DNA of 64,000 nucleotides from Harmothoe impar (lineage: Eukaryota > Annelida > Polychaeta > Phyllodocida > Polynoidae). This document shows positions 45,085 through 57,195 of this stretch, piece by piece. The notes below the pieces were generated by a model, which was not told the DNA's origin, made no database searches, and saw only the letters and a program-made list of their open reading frames with translations. Position 1 is the stretch's first letter. The number at the start of each line of letters is the position of its first letter. Location of the stretch: assembly GCA_947462335.1 (NCBI GenBank), contig OX381710.1:27373772-27437771 (forward strand), in the 5' to 3' direction. A program made the position numbers and the translations under genes.

Positions 45085-46515
45085 GGCTGAGTGTGCTATG
45101 GTGTGGCCAATGGGCTATAGGAATGGTGGCTGGGGATGGTCGGAGATGGGCGACATTGATGTGGGGGTCTATGGCGTGACCACTGTCCACTGGCAGGTAA
45201 CCGCCGGCTCATGGAGCCCTTCTTCTTCCCAACCCCTCAGGCTCCTGCAGTATTCCTCTGCCTCATGCCTCTTTTTGCACACACACCCCAGACCCAAACC
45301 TGTTTTTGTCCTAGTATAGCCATTAGTAGACTGTCCTCTATACTTCAAACAGTAAATCTAAGTTATTCTCCTACCTGTAAAAAGATTGTGTGCTCAAATG
45401 TTTCTGAACCTCTTTCAAATTATGTGCACATCTATGTTTGCCACTTCGCCAGTCCTTTCATGCAGCTCTTCTAAAGGTTTTCCCTGCTGTTAATGCCTTA
45501 TGTCCCAATAGGCGCTCCCCATAGTCCCTATTGCATAGTGGCGCTGTTGCTCTTCTCAAAGTGAAGCTGTGTCCTGAAGTGGCCCGCTGTCTCCGGCATA
45601 GAGCAATTCCTGTCCGCAGCATTACAGTATCTCAATTTATCTTACTTCTTTAATACTTATTTTATTATTCCCAGTCTTTGGATGTGTGTACATTGTACTC
45701 TATTCACTGCAGTTTTACCTGCACCCCATCCCATAGTTTACTTTCTGTGGTCTAAGGAAAACTCCAGAGACCCTCATAACATAGACTAAATGCTAATTTT
45801 CACTATAATGTGGACATTACTCATTATTCCTACTTTACATTTTATAACAGGAAGCATACCCCTGTTTCGTCTATTCATACACTACTATAGCGGCACCTGC
45901 ATCGTCTCCCATCTGATGCCATCTATTTGGTTACCAATTGCCCTGTCTCCCACTCGGACCCTCATGGTGGGATATGACCCCCTTGGGTACCCCGTTCCTT
46001 CCACACCCCACACCACAACCATCCCCACGTAGCCTTGTCCACATGGTTGTACCGGACAGGGCCAGACGTTGGGACAGGTCCGGAGGGAGACAACACGCTA
46101 TCAGTGACCGTTGTAAGCGTGACCACACGCTCATGGACCCCCAATCAGTCGGCCTACTGGGCTCCAACCACAGATGAGCGCATGGAGACATCACGTGCAG
46201 GCAGCCTATAGGTGTCTGCCGGTTTTACCCTTTTGCCAGTTGGCGCTCAGCCAGCTCCCTCCCCTGACTGTCACCTAGCCCAGAGGGGATTTGGAGCTTT
46301 TTACAGTGGGCTCACCGTGCTTGTTAAGTCATATATATGCAAATACCCACAGAATATATACCAAACTCCTTCACAACAGACTGGTTAATTGTCTAGTGAA
46401 GCCTTCTAAAATAGGCACTCTGCACCACATTACTAAGCGCGGTCGTCTAAATATTTCATAAGAGATGAACTTTCTTACATATTACTGTTTCAATTTAGTT
46501 TAACGTCAGCATTTA
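45085..46515. other. Non-coding stretch
   Basis: No supported feature; short frames only. Confidence 0.4.
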
Positions 46516-46518
46516 AGC

Positions 46519-46622
46519 GAGATAGATAGAAACAGAACGAGAGAGAAAGGGAGAGAGAGAGGGAGAGAGAGGGAGAGAGGGGGGAACATGGAGAAGGGGG
46601 AACATGCAGAAGGAGGGATGAG
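46519..46622 (+). repeat. Purine tract (GA-rich)
   Basis: Degenerate GAGAGGGA repeats with two GGGGGAACATG units. Confidence 0.9.
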
Positions 46623-46799
46623 AAGATTATATTGAAAATCCATAGTATCCTTGATCGATGGAGCACGAAATACGTGACACTTCATGGAAACCTGGAACGA
46701 AACAATACAATTTCAATTTTTCGATCCCCAGCAGGTTCGGCAGGAGGAAATAGGCATCCATCCCGCCATTATCAGCTATTGCCAGCAGTCCAGATGGGG

Positions 46800-47080
46800 G
46801 AGGGGAAGACGCAGCTCTCTTCGCGCAAGTTCACGCGAGACAACTGCGTGGCTGAGCGTTTGTGGGTGGAGCTGAGCCAGGACAGGACGCGGAATTAGGC
46901 GGCGGAAGTAGGCGGCCCCCGACAACTTTGTCCCTTGGCGGCAGGGCTCTGTAGCTGTAGCAGTCACGTGGGACCCTGAGGGAGACTCCCAGGGGGCTGT
47001 GCGCCGGAAGTGTCAGCAGTAAACGCCGGCCCTCTCAGCCTGCCGATAACACCGACCTGTGGCGCCACCTTGTATGTAAA
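46800..47080. promoter_or_regulatory. CpG-rich patch with ETS, E-box and CTCF-like words
   Basis: GGCGGAAGT (46901-46909) and GCCGGAAGTG (47002-47011) are ETS-type sites. CACGTGGG near 46965 is an E-box. The minus strand near 47060-47075 reads ACAAGGTGGCGCCA, close to a CTCF core. The combination suggests a promoter or boundary element; direction unknown. Confidence 0.35.
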
Positions 47081-47084
47081 CCAA

Positions 47085-50000
47085 GGCGAGGCTGCATGGT
47101 GCAGGCGTGGCTAACAGATCGGTCGGCCGTAGATTGGGCTGACAATACGAAACCCCATGCAAAGCTGAGACTGATACTGTTTTGAAAAAAAACGGAGTTA
47201 ATGAGATGGCATGTATGCATAATTATCACACATAGGGGTTTACCTAATCTGTCAACAACAGTATGAAAACAAAGGTCCCTTGTGAACAGGAAAAATTGCC
47301 AGGCCTATCTCTGTCTAGTTATCCGTTGTCAAGTAGTATATACTATGCCTTCTTTGACTTCAATTCAGCCTCGAGGGAATCACCAGTGTTCCCCATATAG
47401 AGAGGTGCAGGGAAAATATTGATTGACCTTTTTGAAATTGCACTGACCTTGAACATTGACGGAGGGGAATTGGATGTACGGCTCTACATGGGTTGGCTCA
47501 AATGGAGATGGCTGAACCGACGCCAGTAAACCTGCATGTCCCACCAACTACCAAATACCCACGAGATATAGACTGCTAATAGAGTACATTCTCTACAATA
47601 TAAGTAGTTTAATCCAATTATAAACAATGTAAATGTACCCGAATCATTCAATTTACGGGACAAAACGAGCGTCACATTAGCCTCAAACATGCAATCCTCT
47701 GATGTGAGAAAATTAATTCCAACATGCAATGAAAGTGGACCTCACATCCTGGAGGAAATTAGATACGAGTTGGAAGGACTAAAAATTAATAATCTCCCTG
47801 AGCAAGACGGATATATACGCATATGGGGAAGTACACCTATTTATGGTTAATTGGGACTGTCGTGTATATGGGGCTCTCCAGTAGTCGCTGTCAATGTCCC
47901 TCTAGTGCCTGGAGGAGTGAGTAGTATATGGAGAGGATACTTTGTTGTAGGCGTAGGATTTTTCCCCACAGACGGCAGGGCTAATGGGAACAGGGGAGCC
48001 CGACGCCCGAGCCCCTCCGTCTCCTTCACCCCATTCCGGTGATGTTGAACTATGATGTTGTCCATCAATGAATTCTCTGCCATCTCGAAGGTGTTCCTAT
48101 CTTCAATGTTCATGTCAATTGTCGTTTCTTTCCTTGAATAAGATAACAAAGTGACTTCATACAATATAGGTCATGCTAATGGGAACGTGTGTGTCAGTTC
48201 AATATTTTTTTTCACATCAAATTCTGATACACACTGCAGCCCAGGGCTTGATTCTAACAATTAGGTATGATACACTGTAAAAAGTTGTTGTTCCTAAACA
48301 GCCAAATGTACTGCAATTGTACAGTACATTAGTTGTAAAACTTAAAATAGCCGCCTTTGTGTGCATATACATTTCTGTTGCTGTAGATGCTGGTTCGCAT
48401 CTTATAACCATCAATCAGAGGTAGAGAGAGTGGGGAGGTAAGAGGGAGCTGTAGAATATCGCACATTACACATTAATGCCACTGCCTTTGTGTTCGGTTA
48501 ATCTGCTTTCATCCAACAAAGAGCTCACCTATACAGAGCTGTCACTTGAGCTATAGGTCCCACCAGGCCATAGTGAAGGTAATGCCCATATAAGGCCATG
48601 TCCAGGCACAGGCTGAACACACATGGCAGTATACTACCTGCTGAGTAGCTCCAGGAAATAGAGCTGTCTAATTGCAGGGCAGCAGTATGCTATCCCATGT
48701 CTACAAAGCTAGCAAAACTGAGGATGGGGCTGATCACTATAGCTATGGAATTGACACAATGTCATACTTCCCTTGATTCAGTTCAATACGATAATACATT
48801 ACCAGCCATTCGCACACTTACTCAATAGTAAACGCATACTAAAGAATATCGGATCTCTTTCCTGTTTTCTTTTGCCTTTGCAAACCATGGAATAACCTTA
48901 TATATGTTCTTAGGAAGGTGATGATACTTGGGATAGGTTGATGTCCAAGTGTTTTCTCTTCTCGGCAAGTAATACTCCCCGACTCAATTCAAAATTGAGA
49001 AGTCCGACATACCGAGCCTAGAGTTCAAATCTTGTTGCCTGAAACCATGATTCCTTGTCTTACCCTCAGCCAAATATCCTCCATTATTTGCCCCTTCCAG
49101 GACCTTTCATCAAATATGTTCCTACTCAGTTAATTCTCGTAGGCACACAGCGTGACATTGCAAATTAAAATGAACTTCACCATTTGGTACACAACCTAAG
49201 CCATCCTCTACAGGAGTATTCGTGTCAGTGTTGTACCACGTGATGATATAAATACAAATGTACATGGTAAATGTCACGGATATAAAATCTCTACTGGATG
49301 GAATTACAGTATTGCACTATACAAGGAGGTCGTGCAAGGCATGGAAATGTACATGGGCATTGAGGATTGATTTATGTTCCTTAGGACAGCTAGGGTTACA
49401 ATGACATTTGCAATAACACTGAGCTGTAAAATGGGTAAATTAGACATCATGCCTTTATAATTCAGTCAATCTATCATTTACACCCACTATTCCATTCCCC
49501 ATGGCGTCAAGGGTGTGCCATTTATCCAATATACCATTATGTCCCTCTTGCGCCAACCCATCAAACCCTGATTGGTATAAGGCTTTGGACGAGACTCATT
49601 CACGTAGAGTATTTGCCAATATTCCTACACTAGATCCAATATTGTGCCTCCTATACATGATTAGAGTATCGAACGGAGTGCCGGAAGATTGACCTTGCGT
49701 CAAGTTAGGTGAATATATATCTTGGTAATGCCATCCCTATCTATTGTTTTGATCTTTAATCTTGACCTCTATCTAATGCATTGCTGGGGGAAATCACCTC
49801 AACGTTATCATTGTGATTTATGAAAACTATCATTTATCTGAGGGATGAATATCAAAATATTGGTTCTGGAGCTCTTGGTATCAGAACCTCATACTTTACG
49901 TCATTCCAGGCCTCTGTAGCATTTCTTCTATTCGCACGGGTTTTCCCAGTCGACACAATAAAATCAGCAGAGCGAGGAAATGTTCACATTTTACTGATTG

Positions 50001-50105
50001 CGCACTGGGCCAATAGAGATTGTCTGACAAGACAATGCCTCTTCCCCAGAGGTACAATATCAGGAAGATCCATTCCTCTCGGCCCAATTCTCTGACCCGC
50101 CAAGG
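47085..50105. other. Non-coding stretch
   Basis: An open frame on the minus strand at 47847-48164 (105 codons) and one on the plus strand at 49501-49692 have no recognisable motif. The sequence TTGCCTGAAACCATGATTCC near 49034 may be an eroded right end of the Harbinger-like family. Confidence 0.35.
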
Positions 50106-50111
50106 ACATTG

Positions 50112-50123
50112 TGCGCATGCGCA
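50112..50123. promoter_or_regulatory. Perfect NRF1 site
   Basis: TGCGCATGCGCA is a perfect palindromic NRF1 consensus. A half-site ACATGCGTCG follows about 20 bases later. No other promoter motif is evident nearby. Confidence 0.4.
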
Positions 50124-50499
50124 GCGATATGGGACTGCACATGCGTCGTAAAGGGTGTAATGGGGGGCCATCAGTAAAGTGTTACGACCACAGGCGCTGT
50201 CTGCTTCCCACCCACCGCACCATCTCTCTGCCCGTTGCCACTAAAGAGGACACCTCTATTATTGAGCTCAGACAAGTACCCTACACAAAGTAGCCACGTC
50301 ATAGGCAGATAGAGTAGGACGTGGACAGATTTACTTTTGCTTCCTTTGTGACTTGACATAGATATTATGTAATGTAGGCCTGTAGGATATACTTAATGTC
50401 AACTTATGGGGTTTTCATTTTCACAGCTTGAAATTGACTAACACACTCATTTAGGATTCCGTAGATCTGTGTTTTCTTTCTAGGTTCCAGGACAGCTAC

Positions 50500-50660
50500 C
50501 TTGGCATTTACCCCCTTGGATATTGACCCCCTAGAATATCCAACCTCACATACTTTAACCCCCACATACCTTTACCCCCTGTAAGACCTCTACCACCGTC
50601 AGATACTTGGACCGTGGAGATCTACCCCCCTGGAAGTACTACCCTTTCGGACATCCACCC
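50500..50660 (+). repeat. Degenerate ACCCCC-rich repeat
   Basis: TACCCCCTTGG, GACCCCCTAGA, AACCCCCACAT, TACCCCCTGTA and TACCCCCCTGG recur at irregular intervals of 15-35 bases. Confidence 0.5.
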
Positions 50661-51160
50661 GCTCCATATTCAGCTCTTTGGCCTGTTAACCAATAATGGT
50701 GTGAGGAAACCTCTCATTTTAGCAGCACATAGATCACAAGACTTTGTCCTTTAGTATAATTATGAACTACATATCTTCCAATTTGGTTTTCGATGAAGCA
50801 TAAGTTTATTCAGTAATTATATCATTTTCTGCCCAGATATGTTGCAATCTAATGACTTATTTGTCTAGATTTGAGGTCTTCCGTCGGATAAAGATGTCTC
50901 ATTGTGTACGCATTGACCTTAAAATGGTCTCCGAGGGGTTATTCTGGTTTTTGTCCCTGGCCATTGTTGGACATAGAAAACGATGGGAATAGGCACACCA
51001 CTCCTTGGGACGATGCAGCGACCTTTCCCTGGCCGGGGTCTTTGGCTTGGTTATGATCTTGACATTTTATCATGGTCCTCACGCCCAACTCCCAGGGGTG
51101 TCGTGCCCAAAGTGCAAGGCGGTGGGGTGACGGGTTAAGGGGACTAGGGAAGATACAGAA

Positions 51161-51182
51161 GGGTAGGGTAGGGTGCCAGGGG
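51161..51182 (+). other. G-quadruplex motif
   Basis: Four G-runs, GGGTAGGGTAGGGTGCCAGG and two more G, with loops of 2, 2 and 5 bases. Confidence 0.6.
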
Positions 51183-51189
51183 ATTTAGG

Positions 51190-52435
51190 GTGTGGGGAAG
51201 GAGGTTACGGTTAGAAACGGGGGATAAAGGGTCTTGGACCACACGGCAGGATTGGACAAGAAAAAGGATAGGAATAAGGGTCAGCAAAAGGAGAATGTCA
51301 GGAAGGGCATGGAGGTCGTTTAGTGAAAGGTGTCAGAGGGGTTATGGTAAGGGATGAGACACATTGATAAGATGGCTCACGGTAGCGAGGGTGGATATTC
51401 AGGTATTTGATCTGTTCTTTTTGAGCATCCATAACAGGCCGAGTTCAATGCGATATTATGATAACATCCAGTGACCATACATGGACATGTACCCGTTGTC
51501 GGGATGAAAAGCTCATAGCAATTATTTTGGACGTTATTACGACTACACTGGTCGTCACACATCGAGACATACTGTTAATAAAGCAGTATCTTGTATGAGA
51601 ACAGCAAGGTCATAGAGGGTATATGGAGCTACATGCGATATCATATAGGTAACCCTATACTCATATATACAGGTCTATATGAATCCATGCTCGTCTCCAA
51701 TAGATACCGAACCTGATATAATTTATCATCCTAGGGACATGTATAAGATATGACCTGATGATATATAAGGCAGACCATATCATGCAGTGCGCCTAAAACT
51801 AAATGCTGAACAACCATAAACAAAATAACTATTATTATGTACACAAATGTGACCAGGCACTTGAAAATGGGTATCCGGAGGGGACGTGATAATCAAACTT
51901 TGTGTCAAGATCTTTAAAATGAGATAATTATAATCATTAAGTTAAGGGATCCGACTCATATTACTGGTGGTTTTGCGGGAATCTAATTAAGAATATGAGT
52001 ACTACTTATGACTGAAAATGATGGAAACGTTCTAAATACACCAGTACCAAAATATTCCATTTAGAATAATGAAATGGTTTCCATTGTAACCAGACAGTGA
52101 AATACCTGGCAATTTACCAGAGATAACGTTCTATTTACATCCCAAATGTAAATCAATAAAAGCAGGTTGGTGAACATCTGTAGATTTTTTTTCTTTTTTA
52201 AGTGTGCAGAGTAAGGTATTGGTGTGGTCATGGAACGTCAGAGAAACGGAGTCTGAAATACTATTTGGTCACTGCAAATAAAAGCTCATCATCATCATTT
52301 CACGAGGGGCCGAGTCACAGAAAAGATCCGACCTATACTTCCACAAAGTTGGAGGGCTTTGTGATCAGGCAAATATATAGAACAGAACTAAAGGAGAGGG
52401 ATATTATTAACATGCTGATATACATAGTATAGTAT
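51190..52435. other. Non-coding stretch
   Basis: G-rich until about 51360, then AT-rich with no supported feature. Confidence 0.4.
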
Positions 52436-52610
52436 CATTATTATCAAGGGAATGGTATGATATCAGGGAATGGTATCATATCATTTAGGTGTGATACAGA
52501 GAGGGCACCGAGCTAGGTGTTTACTGTATGTATAAACCCCCCCCCCCCCTAGTGGACAGAAATTTGTACAATGACAATGTTGGAATGTGAAACATGCACG
52601 TTATGAACTA

Positions 52611-52832
52611 CCGTAAAACCTCGCGTATAAGCCGCGGCTAGTACGCGAATCAGACTCAGCTTTCTTTTGATACCAAACATGCCTATATAGGGTGCGGCTT
52701 ATACGAGAGTTTTTATAAGTATACTACAGTACCAAATTAACAATTTTCAGACACCCTCTGCGGCTTATATAATCTGTCAAAGTTAGGGGTGCGGCTTATA
52801 CGCGAGTTAGGCTTATACGCGAGGTTTTACGG
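52611..52832. mobile_element. 222-bp Tc/mariner-like MITE
   Basis: TA flanks both ends (52609-52610 and 52833-52834). The terminal inverted repeats start CCGTAAAACCTCGCGTATAA and are perfect for 23 bp. The interior repeats GCGGCTTATACGCGAG-like words several times, so it is built largely from copies of its own end. Confidence 0.85.
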
Positions 52833-52936
52833 TACTGTTATCAAATCATGCTTTCCTGAATGCAACATTACCATATCTAAGTAGGTATATCAGGGGAATG
52901 GTGTCATACCGTTTAGATGTAAGAGCAGAAAGTGTA

Positions 52937-53170
52937 CAGAGGGGGTGCAGAGGCCCCCCCCCCCTGAGGTCACAAAGTCGCCTCTTTTAAGCGCTACAGG
53001 TCACAAAGTCGCTTGTTTGGTAAAAATATCCAGGTCGCAGGTCACTTTTTTATTATATATCAGTATAGCCATTTGAAAACAGCAGGTCGCAGGTTACAAA
53101 AATTAATGGTCCAGGTCGAAAAGTCGCCTGGAAAACGGCCCAGGTCGCCAGGTCGCCCTTTACCCCTCTG
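52937..53170. mobile_element. 234-bp hAT-like insert packed with AGGTC words
   Basis: The ends CAGAGGGG and CCCCTCTG are perfect 8-bp inverted repeats of hAT type. The flanking octamers do not match, so the target duplication is eroded or the ends are misjudged. The interior holds eight AGGTC words and one AGGTT, in forms such as CAGGTCGC and AGGTCACAAAGTCGC; AGGTCA is the nuclear-receptor half-site. A C-run lies near its left end. Confidence 0.55.
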
Positions 53171-53215
53171 GAGCCACTACAGAGCTAGATGTGTACTGTA
53201 TGCAACCAATTCCCC

Positions 53216-53955
53216 ACATTGAGACACGCACGCGAAGTCCCTATCTGCCTAATATAGAAGGCCTCACAGACCTTAACACGCATCCTTAAAGCCTAGGGTC
53301 AACTGAAATCCCCTCATTGTCGCTCACACCTACTGCATGCCGGGACTGTCAGTGTCACGTGACATGTGATGACGTCATCAAGTCATGTGTGCTTGCATAA
53401 TTTCAGAGTACAGCACATACCTGATATGCTAAACAGAAAAGGTTTTTAACCAGGGGAGAATAGCTCAATAGAAAGGGAAAACATGCTGAAACAAAAGAAA
53501 GGTTGGGGGAAAGAGAATACCAAAAGGAACGTGGCACAGCTTCGCTCGCAACGGCAAACACAGTGAGTCCGTATGAATCCAGTTGGCTGCATTTGGGTGA
53601 ATACGAGCCGCGGGATGGGGATTCAAACCGGTGTGCATTTGCTCTTGCCTGGGCGACCGATGCGTCTTCGTCGCCACCAGTGTGGAATTCACTTTGCCTT
53701 TCTGCTTTTTTTGTGAGGGGGAGAATCGTGTCTGTACATACGCCCAATTGCAGACCTTAAAATGTCCTACCTTACACTCCTTGGATATACAGCATCGCAA
53801 AAATCTAGGCCAACGTGGTATAGGATAATCTATAAGGACCCTTATCTACTAATTGCGTTTCCCTTTGAGTCTTGATGTAATGAGAATGATAGCTTTGGGG
53901 CCATGCATATGAATCTATACGCATTTTACATTTAGCTCAACCCAATATCCTATAT
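53216..53955. other. Non-coding stretch
   Basis: Open frames of 111-114 codons on the minus strand (53403-53800) have no recognisable domain. The minus-strand word GGTTTGAATCCCC near 53611-53623 resembles a tRNA B-box, but no cloverleaf could be built. Confidence 0.4.
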
Positions 53956-53957
53956 CA

Positions 53958-54084
53958 GGAGAGAGAGATGGAGAGAGAGACAGACAGAGACAGAGACAGA
54001 GACAGAGACAGAGACAGACTGACAGGCAGGCAGACAGAGACAGACAGAGAAGAGAGAGAGACAGAGACATACAGAGACAGAGAC

Positions 54085-54180
<96 letters not shown>

Positions 54181-54310
54181 AGAGAGAGAGAGGCAGAGAG
54201 ACAGAGAGGCAGAGAGACAGAGAGACAGAGAGACAGAGACAGAGACAGAGAGACAGAGAGACAGAGAGACAGAGAGACAGAGAGACAGAGAGACAGAGAG
54301 AGAGAGAGGG
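53958..54310 (+). repeat. Compound (GA)n/(CAGA)n microsatellite, about 350 bp
   Basis: Alternating blocks of GA and ACAGAGAG-type repeats. Long Arg/Asp- or Ser/Leu-rich frames over it on both strands are artefacts. Confidence 0.99.
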
Positions 54311-54314
54311 TCGG

Positions 54315-55540
54315 TTTCCCATCAGTATTCATGTCAATGGGACCCGCTTGGTACGACATACAGCTACACAAAAGAGTCAAGTAAAGTACACCAATATCCA
54401 ATGGTTATGAAATCCATATGCGAATACATGTGTATTTTATTCAATGAAATATTGAGTAACACTTTTTCGCACTGAATACAACGTGTTTTTATTGCTGTTG
54501 AAAATTTGAGAGTGCTTTGGCACACATTTGGTGTAATGTTAATCTGATGGCAAATCCCTGACAACACAGCTATTTAGTTCAGGAAGGCTCGTGGCTTGTC
54601 CATCCGCGTCACTGATTCCCTCATCCAGTGCTAGGTCACGGTCCGACACTGGGGCCTTTTTACCCATGGGATGGCTGCTTGATAGCACTAGCTTCAGTCA
54701 CTGCTATAGGCCTCCTACTAACCGCTGCCCTTCCTCCATCCTCCCCAGAATTATTATGCGCCATCTTTTTTGTCCGTGATGCCCACAATACAGGTCGATT
54801 TATGACATAATTATTCGAGCGGCTATCATGACTGGGTTCCGTTATGGACCACTTTCCCCTTAGCCGCCCGTCTGACCGGTGCAACATGAAAAGGAGTACC
54901 CCCATTCGGATGTCCATAGCTTTGCCATAACATTATGTTGCTGCTTATATGAGACGAGAATATATAGCCCCCAGAATAACATTGAATCATACTAGTGTGA
55001 TACTTAGGGTTAGAGCGGTAGGGAAGAGGTACGTGTGAGTGTGGCAGGGATTAAGGACAATACTACAAAGCAAGTCCAATACAGATGTACCTCGATGGTA
55101 TGCCGGGGGACCGACGGACCCCTGCACAATAGCATGCAATCACAAACTCAGATTTCATGAAAAGTCAGACACTAAATGACCTTTTACCACTCCCACATTC
55201 TGCAATGTGATTCACAGGATTTACATTGACATTAAACTCTTATCATGGATGAGTGTTATACCCTATTTGAAACTTGTTTGATTTGCACAGTAAATACTGT
55301 ACTTCTTTTGGCTATATGATGAACACCCTACTCAATGCGAACCTTTCTTGCCAAATATAAAGATTACAAACTTCAAACTTCAACTTCAAAAGTAAACAGG
55401 TCAATGTCTCAAGTGGATCCCCTGTTCTAAGCTATAACGTGTGCAGTGCTAGTGGTGGGGGTGAGGCTTTAAGTTTAATATCTTTTAAATAGGTTCAAAT
55501 ATCCTCCTCTCCTAACTATGTTGATCACCAACAGTATATC
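54315..55540. other. Non-coding stretch
   Basis: No supported feature. Confidence 0.45.
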
Positions 55541-55549
55541 CCACAGGAC

Positions 55550-55880
55550 ACGAGCAGCTGGGTAGGGTGGCGTCGACTCGGGCCACACCTGGCATGGCCC
55601 CTAGAGCAGACCACGCTTTTATTAGAGCGTGTAAAACACGACAGCTGATCGTCGGCGCCGCGGTCGTCGTCTTGCTTATTGTCGCATGGCTGTCGTAAAT
55701 CGTGTGGTTGAGATGTCGCAAGACTGCCGTAAATCGACCGGTTAAGATGTCTCATGGGGCCTGCTGGTATTGCCGTGGTTGTAGTTCTGCCACAGCCCCC
55801 GGAGTGGCGCTGCCAGCTGCAGGGCCACACATAGTGCATGGCTGTCTGGTCTACGTGTTTCCCCGGGTAACTACCGGTGA
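55550..55880. promoter_or_regulatory. CpG-rich patch with 34-bp tandem repeat
   Basis: Within CpG-rich sequence (GTCGGCGCCGCGGTCGTCG near 55651), two 34-bp units at 55681-55714 and 55715-55748, plus a partial third, read GTCGCA...GTAAATCG...GGTT(G/A)AGAT. Each includes a CGTAAAT word of the posterior-Hox type. A minus-strand frame of 164 codons spans the patch without recognisable domains. Confidence 0.35.
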
Positions 55881-55884
55881 GTGC

Positions 55885-57190
55885 ATGGGGACTTATTTTT
55901 ATAGTGTTTGCAGATTTACTGCGACCCCAATAAATTAGTATGACGTGTGAGAATGTGTCATGTTTTTTTTCTATATACCTCTGTTTCACCTCCTGTGGCA
56001 CATCACGGAACATCTGCATACAGTATGATGTTCATAGTAAGTATTATATTACATATAAATATGTAGATGATATATTATATGTACATACTGATCATGTTTA
56101 AAATAATGCACTGATTTCAGTTTGGATAAGGGGGCTCCATATTTGCTGCAGTTCAACATTCTTAGAATTTTTCAAAATTGTCAACCAGGTTGGCAAAAAT
56201 CAGTATTACGGGGTATTCCCCTTTATTCACATTCCTACATGGACTATAATACCCAAAATACATATATTTATACAAATGGTTATGACTTTATCCATGTTTA
56301 TCATCTTTATTATATGTCTGAGTACCCACAGGTTCCTATACTTAAGGAAATAGAAACATTTTGGATAAATTCATAACTTTTTCATTTCAACGTGACGCCT
56401 TAATGATTTCCTCTAGAGTATTCACGAAGAACTCCTCTACACACCGGCAAAATTTAGTACATAAATCAGCAATGGGAGATTAATGATTATAAATAATGTA
56501 AAAAAATATACCAGAAAGTATATTGATAATTATATATATCTATATAGTAGTATAGCCACAACAAATACATGCTGTATTATCTTTATGCTCCACCATTTTT
56601 CGTGTCTGTGTAATCGAATATCATTTATGAAATAAATACACATTACAAAACTCAAAACGAATTATGATTATCTATTGGAAAGAAACGTTTAATGGATATG
56701 GTTGAGATTAGGTTGAAATCTGTAAACCTTTGGCCTTAAAATTATGGTGTCATGGATTGGTGTTTAACATTTCACAAGAGGTGTTGGTAATTCTGATACA
56801 TGTATGTACTGGGAATTTGATACAAGGTATGCACATGTCATCAAACTTTCACCTTTAGTGAGCGTCAATCTTACTATCCAAAGGTGATGATGCAACCGAG
56901 CAATACCATATAGAAGGAGATACTATATCCAAATGTCTGAATATTGTCCACCTGTTTCAATCATGGGTAGAATGACTGACACCCTGTATCAATAAGTAGG
57001 AATCCCTGCTCTTTGATAGCTGTTTCATGTATCAATGACAACATTAATGTATAGCCAAATAGTTATCCGGGGTCTATAGCTGGGACGCCACTACCCAAAT
57101 TTGTCGTCAGATTGGGACTATTCTCACAAATTGCACCCAAACACGTGTAAGAAAAACAAATATAAACCAATACTAGCATCTGATCATCCA
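55885..57190. other. AT-rich non-coding stretch
   Basis: No supported feature. Confidence 0.45.
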
Positions 57191-57195
57191 TGTTA

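Larger units (their letters stand above)
52440..53215 (+). repeat. Old local duplication split by two MITEs
   Basis: The sequence ATCAGGGAATGGTATCATA...TTTAGGTGTGA...GAGCTAGGTGTTTACTGTATG (52463-52530) recurs as ATCAGGGGAATGGTGTCATA...TTTAGATG (52889-52920) and GAGCTAGATGTGTACTGTATG (53183-53203). The second copy is interrupted by the insert at 52937-53170, and the two copies are separated by the TA-flanked MITE. Confidence 0.6.

Noticed and set aside
47847..48164. 105-codon minus-strand frame
   Set aside because: No recognised domain and no neighbouring exon; possible but unsupported.
53560..53700. tRNA-like gene or tRNA-derived SINE on the minus strand
   Set aside because: GGTTTGAATCCCC resembles a B-box, but no acceptor stem or cloverleaf could be formed.
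53915..54401. Long Arg/Asp/Glu-rich and Ser/Leu-rich frames
   Set aside because: Direct translation of the GA/CAGA microsatellite.
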